Virus record (IMG/VR): IMGVR_UViG_3300020469_000163
Location: 1 to 31,276 of that record
Direction: 5' to 3' (one strand)
DNA from: a virus
Length of the DNA stretch: 31,276 nt
The translations under genes and the position numbers were made by a program. This document shows positions 17,843 through 25,024 of this stretch, in pieces; position 1 is the first letter of the stretch, and every line of letters begins with the position of its first letter. Below the pieces are notes generated by a model. The model ran no database searches, was not told the DNA's origin, and saw only the letters and a program-made list of their open reading frames with translations.

Positions 17843-19635
17843 TGACAGACAGATTAATTTTTAATCCTGACACGCAAAAGGCTATGCGCCTACAGGATAA
17901 TGCTTGGGTCGATACGCCTGTCGTAGTAAACCCGCAAAACGGTGAGATACGAGCGTGGGACGGTCAGTCTTATTCAACGGTTGTTAAGGGTGACACGGCT
18001 AACGCTGGCGGTGAGGCTGTTCGTAAGGCTGAGATGTTCGCCAGAGGCGCGACAGACACGGCATTCGATTATCTTACAGCCCTGCCCAGATTGGCTGAAC
18101 GTGGACTGGATGCATTGGGACTTCCTAAGACTGGGATCAGGCTCGATCCCCGGGAAGCTTACAAACAATTTGGCAGTGCGATCTCAAAACCAGTGCAGAA
18201 TATCCTAGAACTTGGCGGCGCGGATCTTGGGCCAGCTGGTCTAACTAAAGGCGATCAGGTAGCCGCCCGGGCAGGCGGTGGAGTGGTAGACGCTGCAGCA
18301 TTCATGTTACCGGCTGCCACATTAGCTAAGGCGGCTAAGACTGGAACGACGACACAAAGAGTCGCGTCACAGTTGGCGGCTCAACCAGCGGTACAGGCAA
18401 CATCTGGAGCAGTTGCCGGCGGCACGGCTGAGGCGACTGACAGCGAGCTTTTAGGATTGGCGGCAGGCTTGGCTACACCGTCCGGGATAAAAGGTGTCCA
18501 GAAACTTATCAGCCCATCACCGCCAAACCGATCGTCACAAAGAATGATCGAGTTGGCGAAGAAGGAAAACATCCCCCTTACTCCCGCGCAAATGACAGAC
18601 AATAAATCGCTCGGATATTTTGAATCATTGTTGGAGGGTATCCCATCAACTGGCGGTCGCCAAGCTAAGGCAATTGATCAAACGTCGTCGGCATTTAATA
18701 CAGCGATTTTAAGGAAAGCCGGTATCAAGGCTAAAGACGCCTCGGATGATGTTATGCGAAAGGCTGGCGATGATTTTGGGAAAGAGTTTGACCAGCTGGA
18801 AAAAGTAACGACCCTGCGCGGCGATCAGGAATATGTAGATGGCTTGCAAAGAATATCCCGGGAGTATCTTGATTATCTCCCTAGCCAACGCAAGGGCAAT
18901 TTTGAGAAGCTGGTGAATGACGCCATGGCAATAGCGTCACCGGCTGAGGGTGTCACTGTGCGGGTTAAGGGGGAAACCTACCAAAAGTTTGCCAGTAAGC
19001 TAAGGAAACTGTCCCGGGGTGCTAAAGGCGATCCCGACTACAAAGAGGCAATTGACGATCTGATTAACCATATTGACGAAACAGCGTTTCGGTCTGCTAA
19101 AACGCCGGCATTAAAAAACGCATGGAAAAATTTACGCAACCGATATCGAACGTACAAAATTATTGAGGACGCCATGTCTTCTGCTAACGCTTCGGACGGT
19201 AACATTGCGCCGACTGCATTCTATAACGCAGTCAAACGAGCTCAGGGTAAAAGTAGAATGGTTTCTGGGCAGGGACCGTTAGAAGAGCTGGCTCGATTAG
19301 GCACGAGTAAAATTAGGCCGAGCCTGCCCAATAGTGGCACGGCTCAAAGAAACATGATGGCAAGATTTATAGGTGGACCGGGAGCGCAGGGAGCTGTAGG
19401 GGCTGGCGGTGGTATGGCTCTAGGGTTTGATCCGATAACGTCTGCCGCTGTTTCACTCGGGTTACCTAGAATGGTACAGGAGATGTACTTGAGCCCAATT
19501 GGCCGTCGTTATCTGGCAAACCAAGCGGTCACAAACAAGGCCACAATGAACCCGGCATTGGCGACAGCAATAACCGCTGCTCAGGGGCGTGACGTTCCCG
19601 AGGAATTACGCGGCCTATTAGGAGTAACGGAATAA
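17842..19635 (+). CDS. Putative internal virion / DNA ejection protein, 597 aa
   Basis: A 597-residue protein starting MTDRLIFNPDTQKAMRLQDN, with an N-terminal region LIFNPDTQKAMRLQDNAWVD and a central Ala/Gly-rich region. Residues about 150-220 contain hydrophobic helices (VVDAAAFMLPAATLAKAAK; SGAVAGGTAEATDSELLGLA), followed by a charged alpha-helical half (QRMIELAKKENIPLTPAQMT; a YLPSQRKGNFEKLVNDAMAI stretch). The glycine-rich amphipathic parts would suit insertion into the host envelope during DNA ejection. ATG 17842 is preferred to GTG 17839, because GAGGG sits six bases upstream. No catalytic motif recognised. Confidence 0.62.
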   Translation: MTDRLIFNPDTQKAMRLQDNAWVDTPVVVNPQNGEIRAWDGQSYSTVVKGDTANAGGEAVRKAEMFARGATDTAFDYLTALPRLAERGLDALGLPKTGIRLDPREAYKQFGSAISKPVQNILELGGADLGPAGLTKGDQVAARAGGGVVDAAAFMLPAATLAKAAKTGTTTQRVASQLAAQPAVQATSGAVAGGTAEATDSELLGLAAGLATPSGIKGVQKLISPSPPNRSSQRMIELAKKENIPLTPAQMTDNKSLGYFESLLEGIPSTGGRQAKAIDQTSSAFNTAILRKAGIKAKDASDDVMRKAGDDFGKEFDQLEKVTTLRGDQEYVDGLQRISREYLDYLPSQRKGNFEKLVNDAMAIASPAEGVTVRVKGETYQKFASKLRKLSRGAKGDPDYKEAIDDLINHIDETAFRSAKTPALKNAWKNLRNRYRTYKIIEDAMSSANASDGNIAPTAFYNAVKRAQGKSRMVSGQGPLEELARLGTSKIRPSLPNSGTAQRNMMARFIGGPGAQGAVGAGGGMALGFDPITSAAVSLGLPRMVQEMYLSPIGRRYLANQAVTNKATMNPALATAITAAQGRDVPEELRGLLGVTE

Positions 19636-22271
19636 TGGCACTAAGAGACGAATACGGCTTGGCGCCAAGAGGCCTGCTTGGAACCCGGCCAGATATGATT
19701 AGCGAGAACCAGCAGTTGCGTGGATTAAATGCACCCGGTTACGCCGCGCATATGGCTGGCTACATGATCCCCGGGTCAGGGCTTCTTGATGCTGGAGGTG
19801 GATATCCAGCTATGCCCGGGATGGGTGGTAAAAACCCATTTGGTCCTTCGTTACTTGAAAGCATTAAAAACAGTGACTATGCGTATGCGCTTGGTCAGGG
19901 TATAGGGTCCGTTGGCGATATGCTACAGTTTGCCGGCCCTCTAGCGGTCGCTGGTACGGCGCTAAAAGCAGCGTCTGCCCCATTAAGATCGTCTGCTAAT
20001 ATTAGCAAGCTTACCCGGGGGATTACGGGCGGCGGTAAGACGCCAGATAGTAGCCGTTTAAACTCCCAAGCTCTTACACCCAATTCAATCGGATCGGGTC
20101 CGAATACTGCAACCGCTCCTACACCCAAGCCGGGATTTAACGATATACTCAAAGGGCAAACATTAACCGATTTAGTATCAGGTCAAAGGCCTGTTCGAGG
20201 GCAGACCAATAAAGAGCTGGTCGCCATGCAAAAGGCCGAGCTAACAGCTCCCCAGCTGGCTAAGATTGATGGGCTTAAAACAACGCACCCATCTGTATAT
20301 AAGGCCAGCCAATACATGTTGCCCGGAGAGGTCACGCAGTTAATCGGGTCACAGAAGAACATCGAAGCGGCAGAGCGATTGTTGGGTGTTCTCCCACCCG
20401 CGAAAGAAATGACGGCTTTGGCTAAAGTTGGCGGGGCAAAGCGAGGATGGTACAGGGCATCTACGCAGGCGCTGGTCGATGTATTTGGCGACGACGCCCC
20501 AAGGTTCAGCGCGTTGCTTGCAGCCACGTCACCTCAAACATCAGTCGAATCAAACTTGGCGAACTCGCTAAACATTTGGAAAAACTGGACAGCGGCGGGA
20601 CGACCTACAGAGCGAGAAGCTATCCTAGATATTATGGGCGCCAGTGTGCAGGGTGATAAGGGTAGAGATTCTGTTTTAGGGGCGTGGGAAAATAATACAG
20701 TCACTGCCCTAGGAACAAATAATCCAGCAGACATAAAACTGGATCTGGATAGCATCCGATTATCTGGCGCCAAAGTTGATAGTTTTATGCGGAACCTGTC
20801 TGACGACGTGTACAAGTTTACAAACGATGCTTGGATGGCAAACATTTTAGGCGTCGAGCAAAGCCTGTTCCAAGGCGGCGGTAAAGGACCACCCGGTTAT
20901 CATGTTGTATCGGCGTATGGCAGACAGGTAGGTAATTCTATAGGGTTGACGCCGCGAGAGATGCAAGAGACTGCATGGACCGCTGGTATGGCATTACTAG
21001 AAGGCGCTAAGAGCCAAGGCATCCCGGTTACCGAGATGGTCGATAAGCTTACCCGAAAAGATATTTTGGCTACCCCGGATTTTGCGACACTGTTTCAAGA
21101 GCCCGGGACTAGAAAAATATTATCTGAAGCTGGGTATGGGTCGAAGGTTGATAAATTAAAGGCGTTTAATTTTCCACCCGATCAGCCCTTAACTAAGGCT
21201 GAAAGAAAAGATGCTTTAAAGGCAGCGCAACGGTTGCAAGAGTTGGCGCAGATCCGAAAAGCCGATAGTACTGTCAAAACATTAACCATGAAAGATTACG
21301 AAGCGGTCGTTAATAATATTTTTGAAGCTGTACCGGGTCGATCAACGGGCGTGCTAACAGGGTTAGCAGATGCCCCAGAGAACGTCAGGAAAAATTATTC
21401 TCAACAGGCATTTAAAGCGCTTACCGATCAACGCGGCGTCGATATTTTAAATAAAGGGGTTGGCTTAGACACTGGTAGAACCTTGCGGGGGCAAGGCATG
21501 TACATTGATGATACAGGTGTGCCGCAATACAACCCATCTGCCAATGCACCAACTGTGTCTCAATTAACAGCATCTGGCAATCTTACAAAACCTGACCAAG
21601 ATCGATTGCAAGCAGTCGCCAATCTGAGGGGCGGCCTTTTGGCGCAAGAAGGAACGCCTATCAATGCCATTCAACCTGACCCTAAAGGGGTGGAGAATAT
21701 AATACCTAGGGATAAAGGGGCTGGCGTTCAGCCTATGATGGATGCGGCAAGTATTCTACCGCCAAATTATGCGGCTACAGACACAGGAAAAGGTATTGGT
21801 TTGTTAGACATTAGCGGAGATACCCCGGAACAATTACCGCAAGGAACTATTAAAAAAATAACTGGGTTATTGCAGGCAGATCAGAAGAACCCGTTACCGC
21901 CTGTTACAGTCGATAGAGTGTTTGGTGATTATATCGATTATACAGACGAATTTGCTCAGGGAATTGGTAGTCAGGCAGTTGTTAAAAAAATGTTTGATTC
22001 ACTCAACAAGCTTTCCAGTAAGGTTTTTAACAGGCTTGACAATAGTCAGACGCGGTTAATGGCTAAAGATTTACATGACCTCAATGAAAAAACCGCCGCC
22101 AAGAACAATCTACCTTTGAGAGAAGATCACCAAAATATGCTGAAGATCATCTACGAAAAAGGATTGAAAGGCTTGAAGGCGGCGGTCGGTACGAAAGAAT
22201 TATTGCCTTCTATTTTTGTGATCGGGCTTGGCGCGAAACTTTTCCAGCAACATTCTGGATCGGATTCATAA
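19635..22271 (+). CDS. Large internal virion protein with a conserved domain of unknown function
   Basis: An 878-residue protein, the largest of the internal set. The first 120 residues are Gly/Pro/Ala-rich with hydrophobic helices. Residues about 180-470 are a compact conserved domain: KASQYMLPGEVTQLIGSQKN, GWYRASTQALVDVFGDDAPR, LLAATSPQTSVESNLANSLN, IWKNWTAAGRPTEREAI, then KVDSFMRNLSDDVYKFTNDA-WM and QETAWTAGMALLEGAKSQG. I recall this domain in marine phage internal proteins (catalogued I think as DUF7178), without known activity; conserved SPQTS, TNDAW and QETAW motifs suggest an enzyme. The C-terminal part is helical. A minus-strand gene overlaps its last 62 bases. Confidence 0.7.
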   Translation: MALRDEYGLAPRGLLGTRPDMISENQQLRGLNAPGYAAHMAGYMIPGSGLLDAGGGYPAMPGMGGKNPFGPSLLESIKNSDYAYALGQGIGSVGDMLQFAGPLAVAGTALKAASAPLRSSANISKLTRGITGGGKTPDSSRLNSQALTPNSIGSGPNTATAPTPKPGFNDILKGQTLTDLVSGQRPVRGQTNKELVAMQKAELTAPQLAKIDGLKTTHPSVYKASQYMLPGEVTQLIGSQKNIEAAERLLGVLPPAKEMTALAKVGGAKRGWYRASTQALVDVFGDDAPRFSALLAATSPQTSVESNLANSLNIWKNWTAAGRPTEREAILDIMGASVQGDKGRDSVLGAWENNTVTALGTNNPADIKLDLDSIRLSGAKVDSFMRNLSDDVYKFTNDAWMANILGVEQSLFQGGGKGPPGYHVVSAYGRQVGNSIGLTPREMQETAWTAGMALLEGAKSQGIPVTEMVDKLTRKDILATPDFATLFQEPGTRKILSEAGYGSKVDKLKAFNFPPDQPLTKAERKDALKAAQRLQELAQIRKADSTVKTLTMKDYEAVVNNIFEAVPGRSTGVLTGLADAPENVRKNYSQQAFKALTDQRGVDILNKGVGLDTGRTLRGQGMYIDDTGVPQYNPSANAPTVSQLTASGNLTKPDQDRLQAVANLRGGLLAQEGTPINAIQPDPKGVENIIPRDKGAGVQPMMDAASILPPNYAATDTGKGIGLLDISGDTPEQLPQGTIKKITGLLQADQKNPLPPVTVDRVFGDYIDYTDEFAQGIGSQAVVKKMFDSLNKLSSKVFNRLDNSQTRLMAKDLHDLNEKTAAKNNLPLREDHQNMLKIIYEKGLKGLKAAVGTKELLPSIFVIGLGAKLFQQHSGSDS

Positions 22272-22458
22272 GTCGTTTTCTGATATCCTTCTCAACGTCC
22301 GAGGGTGGCTTGCGCCACCGCCATAACGAGAAGTCTCCTATCAGAGCCTCGCCAGTGTCTGGGTCAGTAAACTCGACTGTCAAAAAGTATTCGTCTTTAT
22401 AGTCATAGGTGACGCTGTCTTTTTCAAAATCTACGATTTTAGGGGATGGTTCATACAT
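22210..22458 (-). CDS. Small hypothetical protein on the minus strand
   Basis: An 82-residue protein, MYEPSPKIVDFEKDSVTYDY to a basic C-terminus, with a central EFTDPDTGEALIGDFSLWRW segment. It is supported by a strong ribosome binding site (AAGAAGGAG) about 8 bases before the ATG at 22458. Its 3' end overlaps the end of the large internal virion gene in antisense by 62 bases. It is the only minus-strand gene between the late modules, so it is probably expressed separately. No family recognised. A promoter is not obvious. Confidence 0.6.
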   Translation of the reverse strand: MYEPSPKIVDFEKDSVTYDYKDEYFLTVEFTDPDTGEALIGDFSLWRWRKPPSDVEKDIRKRLMNPIQNVAGKVSRQARSQK

Positions 22459-22561
22459 GGTTCATGCTCCTTCTTTAGTGCTTTTGGCGGTATGCCACGG
22501 CGCACAATCTAGGTTCAAATGCCGACCCACCCAATATAGTTATTCTGCGAGGTAAATGCAA

Positions 22562-22855
22562 ATGGTGCGAAAATTATTCCTAGCCGCCATAATAATGGTA
22601 GCGTCGATTGGCGTGTCACACGCTGAGAAGGCAGGCTTTTGCGTCACGACCAAAGATGCCATGGGCGCGGTTAAAAATGCCGGCGAAACTATTGTCTTCC
22701 GGGGCCTGTCTAAACGAGGCCATCTAGTCACGATTTATCTGTCCCAGGAAAGCCAGACATTTACCGCACTGGTTCACTATAAAGATGGCAGAAGTTGCTT
22801 CGTAGATTTTGGCGGCGAAGGCGAAGTCATGGGGGCAACTGGTGAGCGAAGCTGA
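22562..22855 (+). CDS. Small secreted (periplasmic) protein, 97 aa
   Basis: The N-terminus MVRKLFLAAIIMVASIGVSH with AEK following is a classical signal peptide, with cleavage predicted after VSHA. The mature part of about 75 residues has strands ETIVFRGLSKRGHLVTIYL and TFTALVHYKDGRSCFVDFGG, two cysteines (AGFC and SCF) that could form a disulfide in the periplasm, and no lipobox. The start is ATG 22562 (GAGGTAAA upstream), not the earlier in-frame ATG 22556. It opens the lysis cassette, overlapping the next gene by 14 bases. A role in lysis or envelope modification is inferred from location only. Confidence 0.65.
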   Translation: MVRKLFLAAIIMVASIGVSHAEKAGFCVTTKDAMGAVKNAGETIVFRGLSKRGHLVTIYLSQESQTFTALVHYKDGRSCFVDFGGEGEVMGATGERS

Positions 22856-23045
22856 ACGACTAGCCAAGCTAGAGACGCGAACCGACGAACAAGAGAGACG
22901 GTTAGCGAGCATCGAAAATAAGCTGGACAAGTTGCTAGAGATGGCCGCGATCGGCAAGGGGTCTCTGTGGCTATTGCTAAAGGCAGCTACGTTCATAGCG
23001 GCTCTCGCAGCTGCATTCGCTTGGTGTTATGACAAAGTCACCTAG
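22842..23045 (+). CDS. XhlA/holin-like small membrane protein
   Basis: A 67-residue protein from a GTG at 22842. The start has a good fit: the GTG follows the GGGGG run and opens SEAERLAKLETRTDEQ. The N-terminal half is a coiled coil (ERLAKLETRTDEQERRLASI) and the C-terminal half is one transmembrane helix (SLWLLLKAATFIAALAAAFA). This coiled-coil-plus-single-TM layout is that of XhlA-type and related phage membrane proteins that cooperate with holins. It is inside the chain of overlapping lysis genes. A longer in-frame TTG start at 22809 is possible but less likely. Confidence 0.65.
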   Translation: MSEAERLAKLETRTDEQERRLASIENKLDKLLEMAAIGKGSLWLLLKAATFIAALAAAFAWCYDKVT

Positions 23046-23364
23046 CAATCATTTACAGACCGGGGCGTGGGCAGAGTCTACCGCAATCAGTTGGCTACTC
23101 CACCGTAACTGGATTGTCTGTAAGAACGTTTCAGGCCATGGGTTTGTCGATTTGATCGCCACCAAAAGTCAGGGTGGCATGAAACAGCCCAAAGTAATTT
23201 TGATCGACGTTAAATATTATAACAAAGATCATCGATCCTATACCCCTCTCAGTGACCAGCAGAAGCGAGCTGGCGTTTGTATTCTTTTAGTAGAGGGGGA
23301 TGGTAATTGTCGATTTATAGAAAAGGAACTAGACGATGAAAAAATTGCAAAACCTGATACATGA
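23029..23364 (+). CDS. PD-(D/E)XK-like nuclease in the lysis cassette
   Basis: A 111-residue protein starting MTKSPSNHLQTGAWAESTAI. It has the layout of a minimal PD-(D/E)XK (Holliday-junction-resolvase-like) nuclease: E16 in the first helix, D41 in GHGFVDLIATK, and a D60-V-K62 pair in VILIDVKYY (Asp in place of the more usual Glu), followed by LSDQQKRAGVCILLVEGD. Catalytic activity is likely but unproven. It overlaps the upstream holin-like gene and the downstream tiny gene. A nuclease inside a lysis cassette is uncommon; it may process packaged DNA or act in a late step. Confidence 0.65.
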   Translation: MTKSPSNHLQTGAWAESTAISWLLHRNWIVCKNVSGHGFVDLIATKSQGGMKQPKVILIDVKYYNKDHRSYTPLSDQQKRAGVCILLVEGDGNCRFIEKELDDEKIAKPDT

Positions 23365-23467
23365 CATCCACGATGCCATTGGCGATTGGCCGGCAATAGC
23401 TCAAATCGCATTATTATTTGGCGCGGCATTTTTGGTCATTGCCGGTTTAATAGCGGTGTTCAATTAA
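23336..23467 (+). CDS. Tiny single-pass membrane protein, 43 aa
   Basis: A 43-residue protein starting MKKLQNLIHDIHDAIGDWPA, with a hydrophobic C-terminal helix (IAQIALLFGAAFLVIAGLIA). It has a ribosome binding site (AAAAGGAACTAG) and overlaps genes on both sides; its stop TAA shares the A with the ATG at 23467. It is too short for family assignment. Its position among lysis genes suggests a holin accessory or antiholin. Real gene status rests on spacing and the clean transmembrane segment. Confidence 0.55.
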   Translation: MKKLQNLIHDIHDAIGDWPAIAQIALLFGAAFLVIAGLIAVFN

Positions 23468-23736
23468 TGACCCCGGCCAAAGATTATGACGGCGACGGGC
23501 TCGTATCTATCGAAGAGCAGCAGGCCAGCGACCAGCACGACAAACAAGAGACACAGAGGTACATGGCTATATGTGCATTTGCCCTGATGGTCTGTATAAC
23601 AATAGTTCTGTGTACGCCAATTATTGGCGACGAGCGGGTGAAATCGCTGAGCGGATTGATTAGTAGTATGTACTTCGCACTTGCCTCATTATGCGGTGCG
23701 TATATGGGGTTCACGACTTGGGCGAATAAGAAGTGA
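23467..23736 (+). CDS. Membrane protein with EF-hand loop, two transmembrane helices
   Basis: An 89-residue protein (ATG 23467, overlapping the previous TAA). Residues 6-17 (DYDGDGLVSIEE) are a canonical EF-hand calcium loop: D at positions 1, 3 and 5, G at 6, hydrophobic at 8, S at 9, E at 12. Two hydrophobic segments follow (MAICAFALMVCITIVLCTPI and LISSMYFALASLCGAYMGF). Similar EF-hand plus two-TM proteins are known to me from marine phage lysis regions, where they are treated as holin-like. A calcium-responsive role is inference. Confidence 0.68.
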   Translation: MTPAKDYDGDGLVSIEEQQASDQHDKQETQRYMAICAFALMVCITIVLCTPIIGDERVKSLSGLISSMYFALASLCGAYMGFTTWANKK

Positions 23737-24119
23737 TCGGAAATTTATTAGGACCAGTCGCTAACCTAGCTGGCACTTGGCTAGAGGGTTACGTTAGCGA
23801 AAAGAAAGCTAAGACCGAGGCTAAGATTGTCACTATAAAATCTGAAGCCAAGATTAAAGAGCGTCAGGCTACCGGGGAGATCGACTGGGACATTGCCCAA
23901 GCGAATGCTAGTGCCGGCAGCTGGAAAGACGAGTGGCTAACGGTTCTGTTTTCAATTCCTCTAGTGCTCGCGTTTATCCCCGGGTGCGAAGACATTGTGC
24001 AGATCGGCTTTTCTCAATTGCAACTTATGCCTGACTGGTACAAGTATGCCCTGTCGGTAATCGTGGCTGCATCATTTGGCGTGAGAAGCGCCACTAAATT
24101 ATTTGGGCTAAGAAAATGA
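23733..24119 (+). CDS. Holin of the GTA 3-TM type
   Basis: A 128-residue protein starting at GTG 23733, in a GTGA overlap with the previous stop. Its N-terminus MIGNLLGPVANLAGTWLEGY, a charged Lys/Glu helix, then SWKDEWLTVLFSIPLVLAFI and WYKYALSVIVAASFGVRSAT match the holin family defined from gene transfer agents (three predicted membrane segments, with a conserved W-K-D-E-W). It would open the inner membrane so the endolysin, encoded next (ATGA overlap), can reach peptidoglycan. Confidence 0.8.
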   Translation: MIGNLLGPVANLAGTWLEGYVSEKKAKTEAKIVTIKSEAKIKERQATGEIDWDIAQANASAGSWKDEWLTVLFSIPLVLAFIPGCEDIVQIGFSQLQLMPDWYKYALSVIVAASFGVRSATKLFGLRK

Positions 24120-24529
24120 ACATCGACGCAGTGACTGAAATGTTAATCGCCAATGAGGGTGTCGTTTTACATGAGTATAAAGACCATCTCAATTACTCGA
24201 CTATTGGAGTTGGGCGTCTCATTGAAGAAGGCAAAGGCGGGATCACTGAAGAAGAGGCAAAGTATCTTTTGGCGAATGACATCCAGACTGTGTGCGACCG
24301 GCTCGATCGTAACTGGCCATGGTGGAGAGACCTATCCGAAGATCGCCAACATGTGATGATTGATTTATCATTTAATCTGGGCAACCGGCTCGGACAGTTT
24401 AAAAACTTTTTGGCGAACCTACAGGCAGGGAATTATCGAGCCGCGAGTGATGACCTCATGGATAGTCGTTATGCCGAGCAAGTACCAAACAGGGCAACAA
24501 GGAACCGGGATCTAATAAGAGGTGAGTGA
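24116..24529 (+). CDS. Endolysin, T4 lysozyme-like (GH24)
   Basis: A 137-residue muramidase. The catalytic triad spacing equals T4 lysozyme: E14 (ANEGVVLHEYKD), D23 and T29 (YSTIGVG) correspond to Glu11, Asp20 and Thr26. It also has the family's RQHVMIDLSFNLG helix and a C-terminal helix near RNRDLIRGE. There is no signal peptide or signal-anchor, so release should need the holin just upstream. The stop overlaps the ATG of the next gene (TGATG). Confidence 0.9.
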   Translation: MNIDAVTEMLIANEGVVLHEYKDHLNYSTIGVGRLIEEGKGGITEEEAKYLLANDIQTVCDRLDRNWPWWRDLSEDRQHVMIDLSFNLGNRLGQFKNFLANLQAGNYRAASDDLMDSRYAEQVPNRATRNRDLIRGE

Positions 24530-24690
24530 TGGAAAGTATAGATGCGCTCGATTTATTAAATGTTGGGATCGGTTTATTTGCCGTGTTGGGGGCCATTGTG
24601 TACAGTATTATCAAGACAAAAGTGGACGTGGATCACATGAAGTCTCAAATAACCAGTCTTTTTGACTTGTGGAACAATAGAGATAAATAG
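24529..24690 (+). CDS. Small single-TM protein after endolysin, 53 aa
   Basis: A 53-residue protein starting MESIDALDLLNVGIGLFAVL. It has one transmembrane helix (about residues 10-29) and a short charged, helical C-terminus (KVDVDHMKSQITSLFDLWNN). It overlaps the endolysin stop and ends exactly where the first copy of the 23-bp direct repeat begins. A spanin or holin accessory role is possible from position; no lipobox or proline-rich region is seen, so a classical spanin is not supported. Confidence 0.6.
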   Translation: MESIDALDLLNVGIGLFAVLGAIVYSIIKTKVDVDHMKSQITSLFDLWNNRDK

Positions 24691-24712
24691 GTACACTAAT
24701 TGGTACATTGCT
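24690..24712 (+). repeat. Direct repeat copy 1 (23 bp)
   Basis: Matches the copy at 24930-24952 at 21 of 23 positions. Each copy is itself two half-units, GGTACAYTAAT and GGTACATTGCT, spaced by 12 bases. A good candidate for an integrase arm-binding site. Confidence 0.8.
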
Positions 24713-24731
24713 AAATTGAGGAAGCTTGTAA

Positions 24732-24800
24732 GTGGTTGATAGTAAATATAGAATTGGTGTAGACGTAGGCGGGACTTTTACCGACGTCAGCTACTTTTGA
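24732..24800 (+). pseudogene. 5' fragment of a hydantoinase A-like gene (possible attP identity segment)
   Basis: A GTG-started 22-codon frame reading MVDSKYRIGVDVGGTFTDVS, then YF and TGA. YRIGVDVGGTFTDV is the well-known conserved N-terminus of hydantoinase/oxoprolinase A subunits (the start of the ATP-binding fold). AGGAAG at 24719-24724 is spaced correctly for the GTG, so the piece includes the start signals. After TDV the match breaks off and a stop follows. The likely meaning is a stretch of host gene carried in the phage att site, so that integration into the host hydantoinase gene would rebuild its 5' end; a relic of past imprecise excision is the alternative. Confidence 0.7.
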
Positions 24801-24929
24801 AAATATCCATTCCCGTCCAAATTTGTCTAATAGTGTGTTAATGTATTGATATCATTAACCTATTCGATCTATCAGTTTTTCCTATAAAGTCTCATGTTTT
24901 CCATAGATGTCTAATAAAATGAATAAAGT

Positions 24930-24952
24930 GGTACATTAATCGGTACATTGCT
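24930..24952 (+). repeat. Direct repeat copy 2 (23 bp)
   Basis: Second copy of the repeat at 24690-24712, 240 bases downstream in the same orientation. The two differ only by C/T transitions at two positions. It ends 72 bases before the integrase start codon. Confidence 0.8.
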
Positions 24953-24966
24953 CTTGTAATGCTTAT

Positions 24967-25000
24967 CCCGAGTCTATATATGTATATGTGTAGATTCGGG
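24967..25000 (+). promoter_or_regulatory. Inverted repeat upstream of integrase
   Basis: CCCGAGTCTA (24967-24976) pairs with TAGATTCGGG (24991-25000), nine Watson-Crick pairs plus one G.U, across a 14-base TA-rich spacer. It sits 25 bases before the integrase ATG. It may be an operator or an mRNA hairpin affecting integrase expression, or a core-type att element. Confidence 0.5.
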
Positions 25001-25024
25001 ATGATAAATTATTGGAGAGACAGT

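Larger units (their letters stand above)
24691..25024 (+). other. Non-coding candidate attP region upstream of integrase
   Basis: A gene-poor, A+T-rich stretch of 334 bases. It contains two copies of a 23-bp imperfect direct repeat, a 22-codon hydantoinase fragment, a GTTAATG/CATTAAC inverted repeat (24837-24843/24853-24859, 9-base spacer), two TGTCTAATA copies (24824-24832, 24908-24916) and a hairpin just before the integrase start. This cluster of direct and inverted repeats next to an integrase is what an attP with arm and core sites looks like. The exact core is not proven. Confidence 0.6.

Noticed and set aside
22500-22545. tRNA-like TTCAAAT loop
   Set aside because: The T-stem does not pair, and no acceptor, D or anticodon arm can be drawn around it.
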